Of a stretch of 64,000 nucleotides of DNA, positions 59,164-64,000 are shown one piece after another. The translations under genes were made by a program, and so were the position numbers. The stretch lies in the NCBI RefSeq assembly GCF_000269985.1, contig NC_016109.1, positions 7,839,001 through 7,903,000 of the forward strand. Direction: 5' to 3'. Source of the DNA: Kitasatospora setae KM-6054. GTDB taxonomy: Bacteria; Actinomycetota; Actinomycetes; Streptomycetales; Streptomycetaceae. The notes under the pieces were generated by a model. The model made no database searches. It saw only the letters and a program-made list of their open reading frames with translations, and was not told where the DNA came from. Each line of letters starts with the position of its first letter. Positions within the stretch are counted from its first letter, which is position 1.

Positions 59164-60126
59164 GTGACAGGGCAGTTGCGCAGGCGGACGGCGGACGCGG
59201 TGGTACGGGCGGGCCGGTGGTGCTTCAAGGGCAGCGCGGTGGGCCGGCTGCCGCTGGCCGGGCGGGTGATGCGCTGGTGCGTGCAGGCCGGGCACGGCCA
59301 CGGCGAGGTGCTGGCGGCGTTCCGCGGCGCCGAGTTGGCGGTGCCGACGGCCAGCGCGTCGATCGCGGCGGGCCTGCTCGGCGGCTTCTACGAGGAGCGC
59401 GAACTCGACCTGTTCGAGGAGCTGTGCGCGCACCGCCGCACCGTCGTCGACGTCGGCGCGAACCTCGGCGTGTACGCCTGCCTGGCGGCCCGCGCGCTGC
59501 CCGCCGACGGGATGCTGGTCTGCTACGAGCCCGCCCCCGACAACCTGGCCCGGCTGGCTGCGAACCTGGGCCGCAACCCCGGCCGCCCCGGCCTCACCGT
59601 CCGGGTCGAACCGCACGCGGTCGGACCCGCCGAGGGCCGCACCACCCTCGAACTGGCCGAGGACATCGGCCTGCACCGGGTCGCCGCGCCGGGCGGCGGC
59701 GGGCTCGCGGTCCGCCAGGTCGCGCTGGACTCCCGGCTGCCCGCGCTGTTCGCCGAGCACGGCGGCCCGCGCCGGGTCGACGTGCTCAAGGTCGACGTCG
59801 AGGGCTACGACGTGCACGCGCTGCGCGGCGCCCGCCGGCTGCTGGCCCGCGACCGGCCGGTGCTGTTCGCCGAGTTCTGTCCGCCGCAGCTGGCCGGGTG
59901 CGGCGCGGACGCCGAGGAGTTCGCCGCGCTGCTGGCCGAGGCGTACGACGAGATCCACGTGGTCGACACCGCCCGGAACACCGTCACCGCCTGCACCCCG
60001 TCCGCGCTGCTCGCCCCGACCTACCGGGCCCGGCTGGTCAACGTGGTCGCCGCGGCCCGGGACGAGGACCGCGAACTGCTCGCCCGCTGGGCCGGGCCCC
60101 GGGCCCGGGGCCAACTGGTGCGCTGA
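59164..60126 (+). CDS. FkbM-family methyltransferase
   Basis: A 320-residue SAM-dependent enzyme. Motif I is VVDVGANLGVYACLAARAL, followed by CYEPAPDNLARL; the late FkbM signature DVLKVDVEGYDVHALRGARR is intact. Enzymes of this family usually O-methylate sugars or polyketides. Next to a glycan cluster, methylation of a surface sugar is the likely role. GTG 59164 is preferred because GAGAGG lies about 7 nt upstream; GTG 59161 is 4 nt from it. It is divergent from the LAXTG gene. The region 58899-59163 holds its leader. Confidence 0.88.
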   Translation: MTGQLRRRTADAVVRAGRWCFKGSAVGRLPLAGRVMRWCVQAGHGHGEVLAAFRGAELAVPTASASIAAGLLGGFYEERELDLFEELCAHRRTVVDVGANLGVYACLAARALPADGMLVCYEPAPDNLARLAANLGRNPGRPGLTVRVEPHAVGPAEGRTTLELAEDIGLHRVAAPGGGGLAVRQVALDSRLPALFAEHGGPRRVDVLKVDVEGYDVHALRGARRLLARDRPVLFAEFCPPQLAGCGADAEEFAALLAEAYDEIHVVDTARNTVTACTPSALLAPTYRARLVNVVAAARDEDRELLARWAGPRARGQLVR

Positions 60127-60252
60127 ACGGGCGGGTCGAGCCGTCCCGACCCCGTACCGCCCCCGGACAGCGGTCCGCCCCCGGCCCGGGGAAGGGACGG
60201 GGGCGGGACGGGGGCGGACCTGTGGGTCAGCCGTGCGGGCCGGCCGTGCGGG

Positions 60253-61242
60253 TCAGTCGTGCGGGACGAGTACCAGCGGGGCGCCGCCGCGCCGGACGGC
60301 GGCGTGGACGAGGCCGCCGAGGTGGCCCAGCAGGCGCGGGTGGCGGCCCAGGACCAGCAGGTCGGCGTGTTCGGCGGCGGAGAGCAGCCCGTCGGCGGGG
60401 CCGCCCAGGTGGGCCTCGACGCCCAGTTCGACGCCGGGGTGGGCGGCCCGGGCGGTGTCCAGCATCCGGTCCAGGTCGGCGGCGATCAGTGCGCCCTGCC
60501 GGTCGACATCGGGGTCCGGCGGCACCCAGCCGGGCGCCCCGGCCCAGAACGGCACCATGTCCCAGCCGTGCACCGCCCGCACCCGGCCACCCGAGCTGGC
60601 CGCCTCGGCGAGCGCGAACTCGACGGCGGGCAGCGAGGATTCGCCCGCCACGCCCACCACGATCTCCCGCTGCCGGGCCGCCGGGGGAGCGGGTGCCGCC
60701 ACCGCGAGCCCGGTGTCCGCCCCGGTCGAGGCCGTGAGCAGCGCGCCCTCCGGCACGGGGCGGGCGGCCGACGCCGTGAGGCGGGCGTCCGGCCCGGCGA
60801 GCGGGGCGTCCTCCTCGGCGGGCCGCTCGCGCACCAGCGCCACCGGGCAGCCGGCCCGCCCGGCCACGGCGAGGGCCACCGAGCCGCCCAGCCATTCGGC
60901 CAGCACGCCCGGGTCCTGCGAGCCGAGCACCACCAGGTCGTACTCCTCGGCGGCGTCCACCAAGGCGTCCGCGGCGGGACCGGCCGCCGCCTGGACGGCC
61001 ACCGCCAGCTCCGGGTGCGCGGCGGCCACCTCCCGGGCGACGGCCTCCAGGTCCTCGTGCTCGGCCCGCCGCACCGGATCGGTGCTGGGGCCCTCCGGCT
61101 CCGAAGGGCCGAGCCACGGCCAGACCCGCAGCACCGTCAGCTCCGCGCCCCGCCGCGCGGCCTCCTCGCCGGCCCACCGCACCGCGGCCCGCGCCCCCGG
61201 GGAACCGTCGTACCCGCTCATGATCTTCTGCACCGTGGTCAC
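60253..61242 (-). CDS. Tandem universal stress protein
   Basis: A 329-residue cytosolic protein with two USP domains. The first starts QKIMSGYDGSPGARAAVRWA and ends LVVLGSQDPGVLAEWLGGSV. The second starts IVVGVAGESSLPAVEFALAE and ends LLVLGRHPRLLGHLGGLVHA. The second has the GX9G pattern of the ATP-binding type, with an incomplete GX2G before it. It may help survival in dormancy or low energy. GTG 61242 and GTG 61233 are both near GAAGGGG; the former is taken. It is divergent from the NlpC/P60 gene across a region with a hairpin and tetranucleotide repeats. Confidence 0.92.
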   Translation of the reverse strand: MTTVQKIMSGYDGSPGARAAVRWAGEEAARRGAELTVLRVWPWLGPSEPEGPSTDPVRRAEHEDLEAVAREVAAAHPELAVAVQAAAGPAADALVDAAEEYDLVVLGSQDPGVLAEWLGGSVALAVAGRAGCPVALVRERPAEEDAPLAGPDARLTASAARPVPEGALLTASTGADTGLAVAAPAPPAARQREIVVGVAGESSLPAVEFALAEAASSGGRVRAVHGWDMVPFWAGAPGWVPPDPDVDRQGALIAADLDRMLDTARAAHPGVELGVEAHLGGPADGLLSAAEHADLLVLGRHPRLLGHLGGLVHAAVRRGGAPLVLVPHD

Positions 61243-61256
61243 GTCCCCTTCTCGCG

Positions 61257-61279
61257 CCGGACGGCCGTCTGCCGTCCGG
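61257..61279. promoter_or_regulatory. Hairpin upstream of the stress protein gene
   Basis: CCGGACGGC (61257-61265) pairs with GCCGTCCGG (61271-61279) around a 5-nt loop, 15 bp before the USP start. It may be an operator or leader hairpin. Further on, 61375-61400 is a simple GGAC and GGGC tetranucleotide run with no clear role. Confidence 0.45.
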
Positions 61280-61540
61280 GGCGAGCACCGGCTACCCCGG
61301 GAGGCGCCGGTCATGCCGGGCGCCGCCCCGCCCGGGCCCGCCCGCGGTGCCGACCGCGCGGGACAGCCGCCGGACGGACGGACGGACGGGCGGGCGGGCG
61401 GGGCGCGCGCGGCCGCGGCGGCGGGCTGGGCCGCGCGGGTGAGCGTGGGCGCCCCCGGAAGCGAAGTCCCGGGAGCGGGCGGGGGGCGGTGCCACAGTGT
61501 CCGTGGCCTACGATCATCAGACCGAGGACGGTGGACACCC

Positions 61541-62695
61541 GTGTCCCGTGGTACACCCCGATCCTGGCGGGCCGCGGCCCTGCTGGTGGCAACGCTCCTG
61601 CTCACCCCGGCGGCCCCGGCCGCCGCCGAGCCCGCCCCGCCGCCGCCCGCCGGTGCCGAGGCCGCGCTCGACCGGCTGGCCAAGGACGTCGACGACGCCC
61701 GGCACGCCACCGAGGCGGCCCAGCAGGAATACACCGCCGCCGCCGGGGAGTTGGACCGGCGGCGGCAGGCCGCGGCGGACGCCGCCCGGCAGGCCGAGCA
61801 GCAGCGCGGCCGGCTCGCCGACGCCCAGACCGAGGCGGCCCGGCTGGTCGCCGAGCAGTACCGCAACGGCGGACTCGGCACGCTGGCCCGGCTGTTCCTC
61901 GCCGACCGGCCCGAGGAGTTCCTGGAGGGCCGCCAGCGCGCCGCCTCCGACTCGCGCAGCGCCGCCGCCGTGCTGCGCGACCTGCGCGAGGCCCGCAACC
62001 GGATGGTGCTCTCCTCCGAACAGGCCGCGCAGGCCGAGCGGTCGGCCGCCGACGCCGCCGACGGGGCCCAGCGGGCCCTGGACCGCGCCAAGGAGACCAC
62101 CGCCCGCACCGAACAGCTGCTGGCCACCGCCACCGCCGAGCAACTCGGCCTGCTGGAGCGGCGCGAGGCCGCCCTCGCCGACAGCGCCGCCGGGCAACTG
62201 CTCGCCGCCGGCCCGGCCGGACCCGGCGGCGGGGCCTCCGAGGCCGGACGGAAGGCGATCGACTTCGCGCTCGCCCAGCGCGGCAAACCGTACCTGTGGG
62301 GCGGCGCCGGACCCGACGCCTTCGACTGCTCCGGCCTCACCTCGCAGGCCTGGCAGGCGGCCGGCCGGCCGATCCCGCGCACCAGCCAGCAGCAGTGGGC
62401 GGGCCTGCGGCACGTCGCGCTGCGCGACCTGCGCCCCGGCGACCTGGTGATCTACCACGGGGACGCCAGCCACGTCGCGCTCTACCTGGGCGGCGGCACC
62501 GTCGTCCACGCCCCGCACACCGGCACCGTGGTCAAGCTCGCGCCCGTCACCATGCTGCCGATCCTGGGCGCGGTCCGGCCCGACCCGGACGCCCAGGTCG
62601 CGCCCGTTCCCACCGAGGCCCCGCCGTCGCCCGCGCCCGAGACCGCGCCCGAGACCGCGCCCGCGCCCGTCGAGAGTGCCGCGCCGCAGGGCTGA
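61541..62695 (+). CDS. Secreted NlpC/P60 peptidoglycan hydrolase
   Basis: A 384-residue exported endopeptidase. A signal peptide ends near PAAAEPA (about residue 29). Two long coiled-coil helices follow (about 45-220: LDRLAKDVDDARHATEAAQQ onward), as in RipA and PcsB-type hydrolases, where they keep the enzyme inactive until bound. The NlpC/P60 domain (245-350) has Cys in DAFDCSGLTSQAW and His in DASHVALYLGGGTVVHA. A Pro/Ala tail ends the protein. It should cut peptide stems between iGlu and DAP. GTG 61541 is the first start before the signal peptide; GAGGAC lies about 12 nt upstream. A TACGAT box at 61508 may be the -10. Confidence 0.92.
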   Translation: MSRGTPRSWRAAALLVATLLLTPAAPAAAEPAPPPPAGAEAALDRLAKDVDDARHATEAAQQEYTAAAGELDRRRQAAADAARQAEQQRGRLADAQTEAARLVAEQYRNGGLGTLARLFLADRPEEFLEGRQRAASDSRSAAAVLRDLREARNRMVLSSEQAAQAERSAADAADGAQRALDRAKETTARTEQLLATATAEQLGLLERREAALADSAAGQLLAAGPAGPGGGASEAGRKAIDFALAQRGKPYLWGGAGPDAFDCSGLTSQAWQAAGRPIPRTSQQQWAGLRHVALRDLRPGDLVIYHGDASHVALYLGGGTVVHAPHTGTVVKLAPVTMLPILGAVRPDPDAQVAPVPTEAPPSPAPETAPETAPAPVESAAPQG

Positions 62696-62714
62696 GGGCG
62701 GGTCAGGGGGCGGT

Positions 62715-63305
62715 TCAGGGGGCGGCGGTGACCGGGCCGACGTGGGCGGTGGTGGTGCCGGGGCGGGGGTTGGCGCCCTCCCAGTGGAAGGTGAGGGGGG
62801 CGGTGCCGCCGGGCGGGGTGAGGGCGATGCCGGTGACCTTGAACTCCTCGCCGGGGCGGCCGGTGCGGGGCTGGTAGTCGATGGTGACCCGGGCGCTGCC
62901 GTTCGGGGCGAGCGTGACGGTGCGGACGGCGGCGCCGGGGTGCGCCGGGAGGGTCCAGGCGCGGGCGTCGTCGCCGAGCAGTTCGACGGCCGGGTAGCCG
63001 GTCATCGTGCAGGGCGTGGGGCTGCGGTTGGTCAACTCGATCTGCTCGGCGGCCCGTTCGCCGCCCCGGGCGCTGACGGTGGCGCGCAGGTCGTCGGCGG
63101 TGCAGGGGCCGCCGCTGTCGCGCACCGCCCGGGCGGGCAGGCCGGCGGCCGCCGTGGTGGCGGGCACGGGCGCGGCGGGCGCCGGTGCGGCGGGCAGGGC
63201 CGCGGGCGCGGCGCCGGCCGGGGCGGGCGGCTGCGGGGCGCAGGCGGTGAGGGCGAGTCCGAGGGCCGGGAGCAGGACGGCGGCGGGCAGGTGGCGCAGG
63301 TGCAT
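62715..63305 (-). CDS. DUF4232 lipoprotein
   Basis: A 196-residue lipoprotein. The lipobox is LALTACAP, so it should be lipid-anchored outside the membrane. A long Pro/Ala linker leads to a DUF4232 domain, a beta-sandwich with GGPCTADDLRATVSARGG, IELTNRSPTPCTMTGYPAVE (two conserved Cys) and a final VTGIALTPPGG with FHWEGANP. Role unknown; the domain is common in actinobacterial exported proteins. ATG 63305 is the start nearest the signal. It is convergent with the NlpC/P60 gene, 19 bp apart. Confidence 0.9.
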   Translation of the reverse strand: MHLRHLPAAVLLPALGLALTACAPQPPAPAGAAPAALPAAPAPAAPVPATTAAAGLPARAVRDSGGPCTADDLRATVSARGGERAAEQIELTNRSPTPCTMTGYPAVELLGDDARAWTLPAHPGAAVRTVTLAPNGSARVTIDYQPRTGRPGEEFKVTGIALTPPGGTAPLTFHWEGANPRPGTTTAHVGPVTAAP

Positions 63306-63493
63306 GGCGGTCGTCCCACTCGTCGTTCGGCGGCCCGGGCGGCGTGCGGCGACCCGGTGTGCGGCCATGCTGGCGCAGCCGGATCAACAACGGATCAACG
63401 CAGGCCGGGCGGGGTGCCGGAGCCTGTAATTCCGCAGTAACGGCCGCTGTCTAGCTTTCGGGGCATCCCCCACCCCCTCCCTGGAGGACCCCG

Positions 63494-64000
63494 ATGCACC
63501 TGCCCCGACAGCACCGGCGCGGAGCGGCCCTGTGGGCCACCGCCGCGCTGACCGTGACAGCCGGTCTGGCCGCCTCGCCGCTGCCCGCCGCGACGGCCGC
63601 CACCCCGACCCCGCCCGCCGTCCCGTCCGCCGCCGCGCAGGTGGACCCGGCCCTGGCCGGGGCGGTGGCCGGCGGCGGGGAGACCGCGTTCTTCGTGGTG
63701 CTGAAGGACCGCGCCGACCTCGGCGGGGCCAAGGGCAAGGGCCCGCACGCGGCGAAGGCGCGGGCCGCCTTCCAGGAGCTGCGGGACACCGCCGAGCGCA
63801 GCCAGGGCCCGCTGCGGAAGTTCCTGGACGGGCGGAAGGTCGGCCACCAGGACTACTGGATCGCCAACGCCGTCCAGGTCACCGGCGGCGCCGACCTGGT
63901 CGCCGAACTGGCGAAGCGCGCCGACGTGCGGCGGATCGTCAAGGCGCGGACGTACCACATAGACGACGTCCAGGCGTCGACGGCGGCCTCCACCGACGCG
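63494..64000 (+). CDS. Subtilisin-like protease, N-terminal part (cut by window end)
   Basis: The first 169 residues of a larger secreted protein. A signal peptide ends near PAATAATP. The next region, ETAFFVVLKDRADLGGAKGK to YWIANAVQVTGGADLVAELA and ADVRRIVKARTYHID, matches the I9-type inhibitor/propeptide that precedes S8 family catalytic domains. No catalytic residues are yet in view. ATG 63494 has GGAGG 6 nt upstream. The reading frame is open at the window edge. Confidence 0.88.
   Translation, partial: MHLPRQHRRGAALWATAALTVTAGLAASPLPAATAATPTPPAVPSAAAQVDPALAGAVAGGGETAFFVVLKDRADLGGAKGKGPHAAKARAAFQELRDTAERSQGPLRKFLDGRKVGHQDYWIANAVQVTGGADLVAELAKRADVRRIVKARTYHIDDVQASTAASTDA

Noticed and set aside
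1..64000. CRISPR arrays, tRNA or rRNA genes, insertion sequences, prophage
   Set aside because: No regularly spaced identical repeats, no tRNA-like cloverleaf with a T-loop, no transposase or integrase frame, and no phage structural gene was seen.

Overview
The sequence is very GC-rich, with Streptomyces-like codon use, GTG/TTG starts, GGAGG-type ribosome sites, chaplin-type LAXTG/class E sortase pairs and a Streptomyces-type ESX (type VII) secretion locus. This points to a Streptomycetaceae chromosome (Streptomyces or Kitasatospora). The genus cannot be fixed from the sequence alone. No tRNA, rRNA, CRISPR array, transposase or phage gene was seen.

Layout. 1-3.2 kb: a class V PLP enzyme, a DUF3558-like lipoprotein coupled to an ArsR-type repressor, and a divergent VOC protein. 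3.2-32.2 kb: a type VII secretion locus. eccC is read leftward. Read rightward are eccD, eccB, two small Esx-like proteins, a hypothetical protein, a PPE/WXG-like protein, a YbaB-like protein, an EspC-like protein, a 3728-residue exported-effector candidate, a membrane-anchored golvesin-like protein, an EccA-like AAA+ ATPase carrying a beta-helix, and a mycosin. 32.4-36.6 kb: an ECF-type sigma factor and a leftward patatin / membrane-kinase gene pair that overlaps by 65 bp. 36.7-49.6 kb: mixed housekeeping and exported functions (FUSC-type membrane protein, ADP-ribosylglycohydrolase homologue, OsmC, S53 peptidase, NUDIX, UDP-GlcNAc 2-epimerase, NlpC/P60 protein with lectin repeats, SARP/NB-ARC regulator, ankyrin protein). 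49.6-60.1 kb: a cell-surface glycan and anchoring cluster (class E sortase, GT-C/GT2 fusion, GT4, flippase/GT2 fusion, LAXTG surface protein, FkbM methyltransferase). 60.2-64 kb: universal stress protein, NlpC/P60 hydrolase, DUF4232 lipoprotein and the start of a subtilisin-like protease.

How the parts fit. The central unit is the type VII locus. EccB, EccC and EccD form the membrane machine, the EccA-like ATPase and YbaB-like protein are probable cytosolic helpers, and the Esx/PPE/EspC-like proteins and the giant protein are the probable cargo. Several parts are non-standard. The mycosin has lost its catalytic Asp and oxyanion Asn. The Esx pair lacks the Trp of WXG. EccA has a beta-helix and two AAA domains instead of TPR plus one AAA. 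The giant protein strings together a CpnT-like helical head, a zinc-protease motif, EndoU-like segments, an OTU-like cysteine-protease segment, a long coiled coil and about six large repeats. Its two compositional breakpoints suggest it was assembled by fusion or recombination. A 78-bp concentric dyad sits between the divergent eccC and eccD and is the best candidate control point.

The glycan cluster pairs two fused glycosyltransferase proteins with a sortase and a sortase substrate, and probably builds and displays a surface glycopolymer. Intergenic spaces hold short-period, phase-perfect tandem repeats, often touching gene ends.
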